A stretch of 64,000 nucleotides of DNA, taken from assembly GCA_963721365.1 (NCBI GenBank), contig CAVRJE010000017.1:124001-188000 (forward strand), read 5' to 3'. This DNA is from CAIQPS01 sp963721365. Its GTDB lineage: Bacteria; Actinomycetota; Thermoleophilia; RBG-16-64-13. Under the pieces are notes generated by a model. It had not been told where the DNA came from, did not search any database, and saw only the letters and a program-made list of their open reading frames with translations. Of the stretch, positions 9,005 through 17,602 are shown one piece after another (the first letter of the stretch is position 1; each line of letters starts with the position of its first letter). The translations under genes and the position numbers were made by a program.

Positions 9005-10876
9005 ATGTACACAGGTGGCTATACCGGCAAGGTTCTGAGGGTCAACCTGACCGACAAGACTTTCAAGGAGGAGCCCCTGCCGGTCGAGGTCGCGCAGGAC
9101 TTCATCGGCGGGTCGGGCTTCACCGTCAAGTACCTCTACGATGAAGTCCCGGCCGACTGCGACCCGCTGGGGCCGGAGAACAAACTGATCTTCGCGCCCG
9201 GACCCTTCACCGGGACCACTATCCCGTGCGCCAGCCGCATGGCCATCAACGCAAAATCGCCGGCGACGGGGGCCATGGGGGTGGCCACCACCGGCGGGCA
9301 CTTCCCGGTGGAGATGAAGAAGGCGGGATACGACGTCATCATCGTCGAGGGCATGGCCGAGGAACCGACCTACCTCTGGATCAAGAACGGCGAGGTCAAG
9401 TTTCGGGACGCCAAGGAACTGTGGGGCCTCACGAGCATGGACACTCAGCTGGTCATCAAGGACGAGCTGCACGACCAGAACATCCGTATCGCGTGCATCG
9501 GCCCCGCGGGTGAGAAGCTCTCCCGGATGGCCTGCATCGTGAACGAGCGCCGGGTGGCGGGACGCAAGGGTTTGGGCGCCGTCATGGGCAGCAAGAACCT
9601 CAAGGCCATCGCCCTGCGGGGTGAGGGCCAGTTCACGGTGGCCGACAAAGAGAAGTACGATGCCGCCCGCAAGCGGATGCTGGCCGGGATGCGCAAGAGC
9701 CCCATCCTCTACCCCGAGTTCTCGCGCTACGGCACGTCTACCACCCTCGACCTCACCCAGGCCCTGGGGATCTATCCGGCCAAGAACTGGACGGCCACCG
9801 GCGTCTTCACGCCGGCCGACAAGATCGGCGGCTACGCCATCGAGAGCCGGGGCGCGGGCAAGACCGCCTGCGCAGGCTGCCCGGTGGGGTGCAGCCAGAT
9901 GCGGCTGGCCCAAGAGGGGCCGTATGCCGGTCTGTTCACCGAAGGACCCGAGTACGAGACCCTCTACTCGTTCGGCGGCGTCACCGGCGTCGACAATCCC
10001 GACGCGATCATCGCCTGTGACCGGCTCGCCGACGAACTCGGCCTCGACACCATGTCGGCAGGTGTGGCCATCGCCTTCGCCATGGAGCTGTTCGAGCGCG
10101 GCATCCTCACCCTGGAAGACACCGGAGGTCTCGACCTGCACTTCGGCAACGACCAGGCGATGACCCAGCTCCTGCACATGATCGGGGAGCGCCAGGGTCT
10201 GGGCGACCTGCTGGCCGATGGCGTCAAGGCCGCCGCGGAGAAGATCGGCAAAGGCTCCGAGAAGTACGCCATGCACGTCAAGGGCCTCGAACTGCCTGCC
10301 TACGACGTCCGTGGCGCCAAGGCTCACGGCCTCAACTTCGCCACCGCGTTCACCGGAGCCGACCACAACAAGGGCTACGCGTTCCAGGAGATCTTCGGCA
10401 TCCCCATCCCCGAGCCCATCGACCGTCTGGCCTATGAGGGCAAGGGCAGACTGTGCAAGTGGAACCAGGACGCGCGGACGGCGCTGGCCGACTCGCCCAC
10501 AATGTGCGTGTTCCTCATGGACATGGCCGTGGCCGACTTCATGTTCGAGAACACCGCGGACTTGATGGAAGGCACCACGGGGCTGACCTATACGCCCGAA
10601 GAGGTGCACCAGGTCGGCGAGCGTATCAACAACGTGGCGAGGGTGTTCAACACCAAAGCGGGCTTCACCCGCGCCGACGACGACCTTCCCGAGCGGCTCA
10701 AGACCGAGCCCATACCGGACGGGCCGTCCAAAGGGGAGCTCATCACCCAGAAGGATCTCGATTTCATGCTCGACGAGTACTACGACGCCCGAGGTTGGAC
10801 CCGCGACGGCGTGCCGACCCGGGCGAAGCTCGAAGAGTTGCGTCTGGGCTACGCCGCGGACGCGCTGGGTCTGTAG
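9005..10876 (+). CDS. Aldehyde:ferredoxin oxidoreductase (tungsten enzyme)
   Basis: A 623-residue AOR-family enzyme that oxidises aldehydes to carboxylic acids, or runs in reverse, with a tungsten or molybdenum bis-pyranopterin and one 4Fe-4S cluster, coupled to ferredoxin. The start at 9005 is preferred over 8981 because it gives the canonical N-terminus (MYTGGYTGKVLRVNL) and has a ggggga site upstream. The cluster ligands CAGCPVGC fall near residues 289-296, with the fourth cysteine (PTMCVF) near 501, matching known AOR spacing. The N-terminal domain includes the pterin-binding segments (GPFTGTTIPCASR, RVAGRKGLGAVMGSKNLKAI). A MoaD-like gene follows with no gap. A TetR gene diverges upstream. 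Tungsten import genes lie about 30 kb away in this window. The substrate may be an aromatic aldehyde. Confidence 0.93.
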   Translation: MYTGGYTGKVLRVNLTDKTFKEEPLPVEVAQDFIGGSGFTVKYLYDEVPADCDPLGPENKLIFAPGPFTGTTIPCASRMAINAKSPATGAMGVATTGGHFPVEMKKAGYDVIIVEGMAEEPTYLWIKNGEVKFRDAKELWGLTSMDTQLVIKDELHDQNIRIACIGPAGEKLSRMACIVNERRVAGRKGLGAVMGSKNLKAIALRGEGQFTVADKEKYDAARKRMLAGMRKSPILYPEFSRYGTSTTLDLTQALGIYPAKNWTATGVFTPADKIGGYAIESRGAGKTACAGCPVGCSQMRLAQEGPYAGLFTEGPEYETLYSFGGVTGVDNPDAIIACDRLADELGLDTMSAGVAIAFAMELFERGILTLEDTGGLDLHFGNDQAMTQLLHMIGERQGLGDLLADGVKAAAEKIGKGSEKYAMHVKGLELPAYDVRGAKAHGLNFATAFTGADHNKGYAFQEIFGIPIPEPIDRLAYEGKGRLCKWNQDARTALADSPTMCVFLMDMAVADFMFENTADLMEGTTGLTYTPEEVHQVGERINNVARVFNTKAGFTRADDDLPERLKTEPIPDGPSKGELITQKDLDFMLDEYYDARGWTRDGVPTRAKLEELRLGYAADALGL

Positions 10877-11233
10877 GTGGCGCAATCCGGCAGCGCGAAT
10901 GACAGCGCCGCGGGCACCGGTGGCGTCGCGGGCACCGGCGCGATGGTGAACGTCAGGGTCCGTAGCATCGCCCTGATCCGGACGCTGCTGGGCAAGGAGC
11001 AGATAGACCTGTCCCTGCCCATCGGGGCCACGATCGAGGACCTGCTCGCTCGTTTGATCGAGATCGGCGACCCCAAGCTCGCCCTCTCCCTGGCCGAGCC
11101 AAAGGAGAAGAGCGCGCACGCGCCGCTGCGGATCATGGTCAACGGCCGGGACATCACCGTGCTTCAAGGACGCAACACCGTCCTCGCGGACGGCGACGAC
11201 ATACTCGTATTCATACCCATAGCCGGAGGCTGA
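10877..11233 (+). CDS. MoaD/ThiS-type ubiquitin-fold sulfur carrier protein
   Basis: A small beta-grasp protein ending in the diagnostic double glycine (FIPIAGG), which is adenylated and thiocarboxylated to carry sulfur for pterin cofactor synthesis. The conserved body starts MVNVRVRSIALIRTLLG; this ATG is at 10943, so the first 22 Gly/Ala/Ser-rich residues from the GTG at 10877 may be untranslated or a linker. It abuts the AOR stop codon directly, and AOR-MoaD pairs are common in tungstoenzyme loci, where the MoaD may serve that enzyme's cofactor in particular. No MoaE gene is seen in the window. Confidence 0.8.
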   Translation: MAQSGSANDSAAGTGGVAGTGAMVNVRVRSIALIRTLLGKEQIDLSLPIGATIEDLLARLIEIGDPKLALSLAEPKEKSAHAPLRIMVNGRDITVLQGRNTVLADGDDILVFIPIAGG

Positions 11234-11238
11234 CTTGA

Positions 11239-11416
11239 GAACTCGTTTCAAAATGAAGTTGCGGCAGCCTAGTTCGCACTTGACGGCGCGATGCGTTGTC
11301 CTCGGTCGCGCCCGTAGCGCTGCTACGCCCGCTTCCTGCGTCCTAGCCTCGCGCTTGCCCATCGCGTACCAGGCCCACGGTGGGCACCCGGCGAAACTCC
11401 ATTCTGAAACGAGTTC
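11239..11416. repeat. MITE-like element with terminal inverted repeats; copy of a dispersed repeat
   Basis: A non-coding insert between the MoaD-like and amidohydrolase genes. The ends are inverted repeats: a perfect 12-bp core (gaactcgtttca at 11239-11250 and its complement at 11405-11416) extending imperfectly to about 30 bp. The interior segment 11271-11366, read on the minus strand, matches 55385-55471 at roughly 80 percent identity by eye. The right end stops four bases before the GTG of the next gene, so the element supplies the upstream translation-initiation region of that gene. Confidence 0.75.
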
Positions 11417-11419
11417 CAG

Positions 11420-12445
11420 GTGAAAACCATCGATTTCGAGACGCATTTCGTGACGCAGGAATGGGTGGACGCCATCTACGCCAACCCCGGGTACCCGCGG
11501 TTCGTCGACGACAAGACCACCGGCCGGCGCCGGATGTACTACCGGGAAGACGCCTTCGAGCCACACGGCGATTTCCTCCTCGACCGGCTGCTCGATCTAG
11601 GCGAAGGACGCATCAAGGGGATGGACGAAGCGGGCATCGACAAGGCCGTCGTCTCCCTGACCTCGCCCGGGGTGGACCACTTCGACCCGAGCGTCGGTAC
11701 CGCCCTCGCCCGCAGCGTCAACGACGAACTGGCGGCCGCCATCGACAAGTACCCCGACCGTCTCATGGGTTTCGCCGCGCTGGCGCCCAAGGACCCGCAG
11801 GCCGCCGCCACCGAGCTTGAGCGCTGCGTGAAGGAGTTGGGGTTCAAGGGCTGGAAGACCCACTCCAACTTCGGTGATTCCTACATCGACGAGCGCCGCT
11901 ACTGGCCCATCCTGGCCAAGGCCGAGGAGTTGGGGGTGGTCATCTACCTGCATCCGGTCGCGCCGATGATCAAGGAGTTGCGCACCTACGGTCTGGCCCT
12001 CGCCGGCGCCGCTTTCGGCTTCGGGGTGGAGACCGCGACGGCCATGATGCGCCTGATCCTGAGCGGTGCTTTCGACGCATTCCCGAAGCTCAAGATCATG
12101 ATCGGGCACTATGGGGAGGGCCTGCCCTTCCTCATGCAGCGCATCGATCACCCCTTCGTGCGGCCGCACCTCAGGGCCGCCGATCCAGAGGTGGTGCCCG
12201 ACCTCAAGCGGGTGCCGAGCGACTACCTGCGCGACAACATGCTCATGACCACCAGCGGCAACTACCTGCCGGCGGCCTTCAAGTGCACGCGAGAGGCCCT
12301 CGGCATGGAGAGGATCCTTCTGGGCAGCGACTACCCCTACGAGGAGATGACCGACTGCATGAACTTCCTCGAGGGGCTGGGGCTGTCGCAGGAGGAGAAG
12401 GAACTGCTGTACTACCGCAACGCAGGCGGACTGGGCATAGACTGA
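11420..12445 (+). CDS. Amidohydrolase family 2 (ACMSD-like decarboxylase/hydrolase)
   Basis: A 341-residue TIM-barrel metalloenzyme of the ACMSD/gamma-resorcylate decarboxylase group. Candidate metal and catalytic residues are visible: the N-terminal DFETH (family DxHxH type, with Glu7 and His9), His178 in IYLHPV, His at about 229 in GHYGEG and Asp at about 303 in GSDYPYE. Known members decarboxylate aromatic acids or hydrolyse enol lactones. The start is the GTG at 11420, immediately after a MITE-like repeat; the ribosome site is weak. The stop overlaps the ATG of the next gene (tgATG), so the two are translationally coupled. It lies in the run AOR, MoaD, amidohydrolase, RDH-like, which suggests consecutive steps on an aromatic compound. 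Confidence 0.82.
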   Translation: MKTIDFETHFVTQEWVDAIYANPGYPRFVDDKTTGRRRMYYREDAFEPHGDFLLDRLLDLGEGRIKGMDEAGIDKAVVSLTSPGVDHFDPSVGTALARSVNDELAAAIDKYPDRLMGFAALAPKDPQAAATELERCVKELGFKGWKTHSNFGDSYIDERRYWPILAKAEELGVVIYLHPVAPMIKELRTYGLALAGAAFGFGVETATAMMRLILSGAFDAFPKLKIMIGHYGEGLPFLMQRIDHPFVRPHLRAADPEVVPDLKRVPSDYLRDNMLMTTSGNYLPAAFKCTREALGMERILLGSDYPYEEMTDCMNFLEGLGLSQEEKELLYYRNAGGLGID

Positions 12446-13647
12446 TGGAGCGACTCAAGTACCACGACATCCTGTACGACGACCGCCAGATCGGGCCGTG
12501 GCCCACGGACAAGCTGAAGCGGGTCGCCAGGCCCACCAACGAGATCGTCGGTCCCATCGAACGGCGCGACGAACGGGAGAGCCCGTTCGGCAAGTCTCTG
12601 TTCGGAGAGTACGGGGAAGAGATAGAGCGCGAGTTCAAGCGCATGACCCGGCGGTACCCCCTGGGCGCCTCCTTCTGGGATATGCAGAACCTCATCAACA
12701 CCGTGGTGCGCAAGCTCAACCCGGTCGCTCCCGAGCGGGCGCCCATCCCCGACGATCCCCGGGTGCTCAGCCGGCACGTGAAGATGCTGGGGCACTTTCT
12801 GGGCGCCGACCTGGTCGGTATCGGGCCGCTGAGTCAATCCGCGGTCTACACCCACAACATGAAGGGCAGGGAGATCGAGGCGCCGTACAAGTACGCCATC
12901 GTGCTCCTCGCCCGCAAGCACGAGCCGACGCTGTGCGCGGCAAACGGCTGGGAGGAGATCGTCGACCCGGCCAGCTTCCAGGCCTATCAGCGCCTGGCCA
13001 TGCAGACCGAGACGATGGCCAACTACCTCCGCCGCCTGGGCATCGAGGCCGAGGCCTCCAACATGGACCGGTACCGGACTCTCATGCCCCAGGTGGTGCT
13101 CGACGCCGGCCTGGGCGAGGTCTCCCGCATGGGGATCGTTCTCAACCCGTTCCTGGGCTGCAACTTCAAGTCCGCCTGCGTGCTGACCAACCTGGAGCTG
13201 GAGACCGACGGCTACGTCGATTTCGGCCTTCAGGACTACTGCGGCACCTGCACGCTCTGCGCCGAGCAGTGCCCGGCTCGGGCCATCACCCGGGGGCCGA
13301 AGACGCTGTACAACGGTTACTACACCTGGAAGCTCAACAGCAAAGCCTGCTCCGACTTCGACGTGCTGAACAAGGAGGGCTGTGTCTGCGGGCGGTGCAC
13401 CAAGATCTGCCCGTGGCACGTGCCCTTCAGCGAGCCCCGCGATTTCGCCGAATGGGACGGCAGTATCGAATGGCTGCACAGGCGCGCCGATGCGCAGAAG
13501 GAGCGGGTCATCGCCAACGACTACGTCGATCCCACCGAGGCGACCGACAAATGGTGGTTCCCGTTGGACGAGGTCGACGGCAAGCTGGTGTTCTACGACG
13601 ACAGGAACTCGCAGAAGATCTGCCGGGAGTACCCGCTGCAGAAGTAG
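12445..13647 (+). CDS. Reductive-dehalogenase-like corrinoid/iron-sulfur protein, soluble
   Basis: A 400-residue protein resembling the RdhA catalytic core. Two ferredoxin-type clusters are visible near the C-terminus: CGTCTLCAEQCP at about residues 266-277 and CVCGRCTKICP at about 312-322. The upstream half (GADLVGIGPLSQS, NYLRRLGIEAE, GLGEVSRMGIVLNPFLGCNFKSA) corresponds to the corrinoid-binding, nitroreductase-like fold shared by reductive dehalogenases and epoxyqueuosine reductase. Unlike respiratory RdhA proteins it has no twin-arginine signal, and no RdhB anchor gene is adjacent, so a cytoplasmic, catabolic or unknown reductive role is more likely than respiration. The ATG overlaps the previous stop codon. 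The reaction is not established; dehalogenation, dehydroxylation or demethoxylation are all possible. Confidence 0.78.
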   Translation: MERLKYHDILYDDRQIGPWPTDKLKRVARPTNEIVGPIERRDERESPFGKSLFGEYGEEIEREFKRMTRRYPLGASFWDMQNLINTVVRKLNPVAPERAPIPDDPRVLSRHVKMLGHFLGADLVGIGPLSQSAVYTHNMKGREIEAPYKYAIVLLARKHEPTLCAANGWEEIVDPASFQAYQRLAMQTETMANYLRRLGIEAEASNMDRYRTLMPQVVLDAGLGEVSRMGIVLNPFLGCNFKSACVLTNLELETDGYVDFGLQDYCGTCTLCAEQCPARAITRGPKTLYNGYYTWKLNSKACSDFDVLNKEGCVCGRCTKICPWHVPFSEPRDFAEWDGSIEWLHRRADAQKERVIANDYVDPTEATDKWWFPLDEVDGKLVFYDDRNSQKICREYPLQK

Positions 13648-13668
13648 GGTCCGACTGACTGCCAGGCC

Positions 13669-13711
13669 GCGAAAGCCCGGGGCCACCGGAACGGCGGCCC
13701 CGGGCTTTCGC
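13669..13711 (+). terminator. Intrinsic terminator of the AOR operon
   Basis: A GC-rich 16-bp stem (gcgaaagcccggggcc and complement) with an 11-base loop. The T-tract is short, so it may also act for the convergent lipoprotein gene on the minus strand. Confidence 0.7.
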
Positions 13712-13752
13712 TTTGCGGTCGAAGGGCTGCGGTGGCCGGCCCCAGGCGCGCC

Positions 13753-14439
13753 CTACTTCGCCGCGGCCGGCTTGAAGCTCGCGATCATCGCGTCGAAGAT
13801 CGGTTGATCAGCCGCCCAGTTCTCGTTGGACGCCTGGGTGGTCAGCTGGTACTCCATGTTCCCGTCGAACAGGAAGTAGAGGGTCGACGTGCACGGGGCG
13901 CCGTCCTTCGTGAAGCTGTACGTGACGTTATAGCCTGTCATCCCGGCAGCCGTCGTCTCCGCCAGGGGCTTTTCCACCTTCATGCCGGTGCCCTGGCTCT
14001 CGAGGTCCTTGAGGACCGATTCGATCTCGCTCTTCAACTGCGGGAGCAGCGAGTCGTCCACGGTGGCGTTCAGCTTGTAGACCGAGACCAACATCAGGTC
14101 GATGTAGGTGTCGCCTGCCTTTGCGCCCTTGGGATCGAAGACGCCCACACCTCCGGTCGAGGTCCCGCCGGCGCTGACGTCCACGCTGGTCTCCTCCTGG
14201 ACCTTCCAGGAGGCAGGGTAGTCGAAGCTGTACCCGTAGCTGGAATCGGTGTAGGTCTTGGTATCGGCGGAGGCCGCGCTGGTGCCGCTGGAGCCACTGG
14301 TGGCGCTGGTGCTGCTGGTGTTGCTCGTGCCGCTGGCGCTACTGCCGGAGCGCGATCCGCAGGCCGGCAACACGAAGCCCGCCACAACGAGTGCCAGCAC
14401 GACGATCGCTACCACCGACAACCGGCCCTGCATTTTCAC
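13753..14439 (-). CDS. PsbP-like surface lipoprotein
   Basis: Secreted lipoprotein of about 228 residues. The GTG at 14439 is favoured because a ggggagg ribosome site lies six bases upstream; ATGs at 14445 and 14433 are alternatives. A signal helix ends in lipobox LPAC, followed by a Ser/Gly/Thr linker of about 35 residues and then a domain opening with SSYGYSFDYPASWKV, typical of PsbP/DUF1795-like folds. The rest (VEKPLAETTAAGMTGYNVTY, NENWAADQPIFDAMIASFK) fits the same fold. The function of such proteins in non-phototrophs is unknown; they are often surface lipoproteins of Gram-positive bacteria. Confidence 0.65.
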   Translation of the reverse strand: MKMQGRLSVVAIVVLALVVAGFVLPACGSRSGSSASGTSNTSSTSATSGSSGTSAASADTKTYTDSSYGYSFDYPASWKVQEETSVDVSAGGTSTGGVGVFDPKGAKAGDTYIDLMLVSVYKLNATVDDSLLPQLKSEIESVLKDLESQGTGMKVEKPLAETTAAGMTGYNVTYSFTKDGAPCTSTLYFLFDGNMEYQLTTQASNENWAADQPIFDAMIASFKPAAAK

Positions 14440-14565
14440 AGTCATCCTCCCCTTGTTCGTTCCCTCCGCCTGTCTTCTACCCCATTGTGCCACGCGACGC
14501 GCCCCCGTGACGAAGACGCTGGGCTACACTGAACGGTGAAGACGAAACACGACCGGGAGGCAGCT

Positions 14566-15576
14566 TTGGAGGCGCGCATCATCGGGCTCAAGGGCTGCGG
14601 CAAGACGACCCTAGTAGCCGCCCTGGCCGAAGGACGAGGCGAAGGCCACGTTGCCACCGTCCATGTCGGCGACGCGCGCGTTCGCACCCTCTCGGAGATC
14701 TTCCAGCCAAAGAAGACCACGTTCGCCGAGTTCAAGGTGCGAGAAGTGGCCTGGCCGGAGGCGACGGGACGCAAGGGGGAGATGGAGAGATACTTGGACG
14801 CCCTGGCTGGAGGCCAGGTGTACGTCCACGTGCTCCGCAGCTTTGACAGCCCTCTGCTCGGCGAGCCGGCGCACCCCGAGGCCGACCTGGAGGAGCTCGA
14901 CCGCGAGTTCCTGTTGTTCGATCTCATTCGGATCGAGCGGGCTTTCGAACGGGCGAAGAAGGCGCCGCTGGCCGATGCCGGGAAGAAGGCGCTGGCCCAC
15001 TGCCAGGAGGCGCTTGAGGCCGAGAAGCCTTTGCGAGAGGTCGACTTCGACGAAGCGGAGCTCACCTTCATCCGGGGCTACCAGTTCCTGACTCTCATCC
15101 CGCAACTGCTGGTGCTCAACACCGAGGCGGGGAGCGCTCCCGACACCTCCTCTCTCGAGGCGGCCGCGCGGGGGCGCCGGCTGCTCGCATTCCCCTTCCC
15201 CGATGCCCTCGAGGTCTCCCAGCTCTCTGTCGAGGAGCAGGCTGAATACGCGGCCGCGCTGGGCCTCCCCGGGCCCGCGGCAGAGGTGGTGGCCCAGGCC
15301 GCCTTCCAGCAACTGGGGCTGATCAGCTTCCTGACGACGGGCAGCGACGAAGTGCGGGCGTGGCCCATCCGGGGCGGGGAGACGGCCCGCGAAGCGGCCG
15401 GGGCCATCCACAGCGACATCCAGCGAGGCTTCATCCGGGCCGAGGTCATCTCCTACGACGACTTCATGCACCACGGCACCATGAAGGCTGCCCGGGAAGC
15501 CGGCGTGCTTCGCGTCGAGGGAAAGGACTACATCGTTCAGGATGGGGACATAGTCAACTTCCGTTTCAACGTGTAG
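14566..15576 (+). CDS. Divergent YchF/OLA1-type protein with C-terminal TGS domain
   Basis: About 336 residues. The C-terminal 85 or so residues are a clear YchF TGS domain (EVRAWPIRGGETAREAAG, FIRAEVISYDDF, VEGKDYIVQDGDIVNFRFNV). The N-terminal half is only loosely GTPase-like: the P-loop reads GLKGCGKTT where YchF has GLPNVGKST, a possible G4 is LNTEA, and I see no clear G3 (DxxG). The TTG at 14566 is chosen because a gggagg site lies five bases upstream and the P-loop follows at once. It converges on the NUDIX gene. YchF proteins bind ribosomes and act in stress responses; this divergent form may be a second, specialised copy. Confidence 0.75.
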   Translation: MEARIIGLKGCGKTTLVAALAEGRGEGHVATVHVGDARVRTLSEIFQPKKTTFAEFKVREVAWPEATGRKGEMERYLDALAGGQVYVHVLRSFDSPLLGEPAHPEADLEELDREFLLFDLIRIERAFERAKKAPLADAGKKALAHCQEALEAEKPLREVDFDEAELTFIRGYQFLTLIPQLLVLNTEAGSAPDTSSLEAAARGRRLLAFPFPDALEVSQLSVEEQAEYAAALGLPGPAAEVVAQAAFQQLGLISFLTTGSDEVRAWPIRGGETAREAAGAIHSDIQRGFIRAEVISYDDFMHHGTMKAAREAGVLRVEGKDYIVQDGDIVNFRFNV

Positions 15577-15629
15577 GAAGGGCGACGCATGTGTGGGGGC
15601 CGCCGTGCCGGCCGGCCGGTCGATGCCGG

Positions 15630-16610
15630 TTACCCGCCGGCGTAGCCGCGGGCCGAGTGATACGTGGCGCGGTCGAAGAACACCGCGAAGCGGCTCTGCA
15701 ACTCCATCACCCGGTACATCTCCATCGGCCGCTGCCACACGCCTTGAGAGCGGGCGTGAGCCCATATCTGCCGCTTGAGCAGCATGATCGCCGACAGCAG
15801 TTCGTGAAGGGGGACTCCCTGCGCCTGCCTGCGCGCGCCCAGTCCGCGGAAGAACCGGCGGATCTGCTCTTCCGTGCTCTCTCCTTCGAGCCACCGCCCC
15901 AACTGCTGGAGTGTCGTGGTGCATTCGGCCAGAAGGGAGTCGGGATCCAGGCGCATGTAGGCCGCCGTGGTGTGGTTGGAGCGGACGTCTGCCAGCCAGA
16001 GCCTGGCGACCAGGGGGATGCTCGCGTTGACGAAGCCGATCAAGCTGTCGGAGAGCATCTGCGCGCCTGCCAGGCGCTCGACTTCGGCGCTCGGTTCGAC
16101 CCCGGCCCCCGCCGCCTCCTCCAGCCGGCGGAAGGAGTCGTGGATGGCCCACTCGTCCCTGTGGAGATCGGCGCATAAGCGTATGGCCTTCTCGTTGTGG
16201 GGAAAAGCCAGCGGCGGAAGCTGGTCTATCGGGAAGTAGTCCACCTCTTCGGCGTCGTCTCCCGCCCTCTCCGAGCCGAGGAGCTTCTCGACCTCGAAGG
16301 TGACGACCAGCACGTCGCCGTAGAAGGCGCCCTTCCAGGAGTCGGCGTCGATGAGCCGGACGACCCGGCCCGTGACCCCCGTCTCCTCGAGCAACTCGCG
16401 CAGCGCGGCTTCGGCGATGGTCTCCCCAAGCTCGGCGAATCCGATGGGAAGGCACCACATCCCCTCGCTAGGTGGGTACTTGCGCTTGACGAGGAGTACC
16501 CGCCGCAGATCATCGAGCACGAGAGCGCCCGCAGCGGGCAGGGGGTTCTGATAGAAGATCGTGCCGCACGCAGAGCAGACGTCGCGGGGCCGATCCCCTA
16601 CCGTCTGCAC
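15630..16610 (-). CDS. NUDIX hydrolase fused to RsbRD-type sensor domain
   Basis: The N-terminal half is a NUDIX hydrolase: the box starts GFAELGETIAEAALRELLEE (about residues 57-76), preceded by a zinc ribbon whose second pair is CSAC at about residues 12-15. The matching first pair (FCSKC) is encoded upstream of the GTG at 16610, so the real start is probably near 16652, perhaps a CTG overlapping the previous stop codon. The C-terminal 150 residues resemble the RsbRD N-terminal co-antagonist domain (LVARLWLADVRSN, GVPLHELLSAIMLLKRQIWA). This is an unusual architecture: a nucleotide pyrophosphatase joined to a helical sensor found in sigma-B-type regulators. It follows the M23-like gene closely on the same strand. 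Confidence 0.72.
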   Translation of the reverse strand: MQTVGDRPRDVCSACGTIFYQNPLPAAGALVLDDLRRVLLVKRKYPPSEGMWCLPIGFAELGETIAEAALRELLEETGVTGRVVRLIDADSWKGAFYGDVLVVTFEVEKLLGSERAGDDAEEVDYFPIDQLPPLAFPHNEKAIRLCADLHRDEWAIHDSFRRLEEAAGAGVEPSAEVERLAGAQMLSDSLIGFVNASIPLVARLWLADVRSNHTTAAYMRLDPDSLLAECTTTLQQLGRWLEGESTEEQIRRFFRGLGARRQAQGVPLHELLSAIMLLKRQIWAHARSQGVWQRPMEMYRVMELQSRFAVFFDRATYHSARGYAGG

Positions 16611-16648
16611 CTCTACCCGGCCGCCGCACTTAGAGCAGAACAGCGCGT

Positions 16649-17455
16649 TCAGCTGATGGGCTCCTCCGTGGCCTGCATAAACACGTGTGAACCGGAGTCA
16701 TGAGTGTAGATGCCGAGTTGCTTGCCCAGTTCTTCGGGGCACTCCCGGACCTTGCCGAGCTGGGTCTTGCCGGCCGTCACTACTTCTCCGATCGAGACGA
16801 CCGGCTCGTCCACGAAAAGAATGGAGATGGTGATGCCGCTCATCTCCTCTGGGCGGATGTCCACCTGCACATCGTCGTACTTACCGTAGAGCCTGTAGTG
16901 CTTCACAGCGGTCACCGTCCCCGACACCGGTGCCGTGATGGGACAACCGGGCGCCGCCCCTACCAGGACGGAACCCGTGGCTCCTGCGCCCTGACCGGGC
17001 AGCAGGTAGTACCGGACAGACGGCTCGCCGGCGAAGATCCCCCGGAAGAACCTCACGAGCGCATTGGTGTTTGTCCGATCTCCTATCGGAGAGAATTGGA
17101 CCGCTCCATCGTCACTGACCGGCTGGTAGGCGATGATGGTCACATCCCTCGCCGCGACGGGCAGGAGGAGGTTGCGGTCGCCCAGACGGGCGAATGCGGG
17201 CCGGTTCTCGCCGGTGGCCGAGACCGCTGCCGAAGGGGACGGGTCGCTGCTGACGAGGAGGCCCCGGGAACTCACCTGCGCGGTCGAACCGCCCGCGGTA
17301 ACAGCGATGATGATGCCGGCGATGACCAGGCAGAGTACGCCGAAACCCGCAGCCAAGCGTATCCTACGTCTGCGGTACAGCGTTTCCTGACGCCGTTTGC
17401 GTCTGACCTGTGTGTCCGGACGCGAGACTCCTGATGAAGATGCCCCTTCTCTCAT
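16649..17455 (-). CDS. Single-pass membrane protein with degenerate M23/lipoyl-like barrel
   Basis: A 268-residue protein with a basic cytoplasmic N-terminus (RRKRRQETLYRRRRIRL), one membrane helix (about residues 34-55) and an extracytoplasmic domain. The latter contains ITAPVSGTVTAVKHYRLYGKYD and LFVDEPVVSIGEVVTAGKTQLGKV, the strand pattern of M23 peptidase or biotinyl-lipoyl barrels. The expected His/Asp zinc ligands are not obvious, so it may bind cell wall or a partner protein instead of cutting. The ATG at 17455 has a taggga site upstream. The NUDIX gene follows with a small overlap if its longer start is used. Confidence 0.65.
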   Translation of the reverse strand: MREGASSSGVSRPDTQVRRKRRQETLYRRRRIRLAAGFGVLCLVIAGIIIAVTAGGSTAQVSSRGLLVSSDPSPSAAVSATGENRPAFARLGDRNLLLPVAARDVTIIAYQPVSDDGAVQFSPIGDRTNTNALVRFFRGIFAGEPSVRYYLLPGQGAGATGSVLVGAAPGCPITAPVSGTVTAVKHYRLYGKYDDVQVDIRPEEMSGITISILFVDEPVVSIGEVVTAGKTQLGKVRECPEELGKQLGIYTHDSGSHVFMQATEEPIS

Positions 17456-17602
17456 CGTCCCTACCTTACCATCACCCGGCTGGATTGCCCAGGAAAAGCC
17501 TGTCTGCGCACCCAAATGCCATCCGCAGTCCGGTCCGCAGACTGATAATCTGTGCTTTGCAGTGCGGCCATAGGACAGGCGACCGCCGACAAGGAGGGGC
17601 AG

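Noticed and set aside
8939..11566. 875-codon open frame on the minus strand opposite AOR
   Set aside because: Antisense shadow of AOR and MoaD genes, no recognisable domain or ribosome site.
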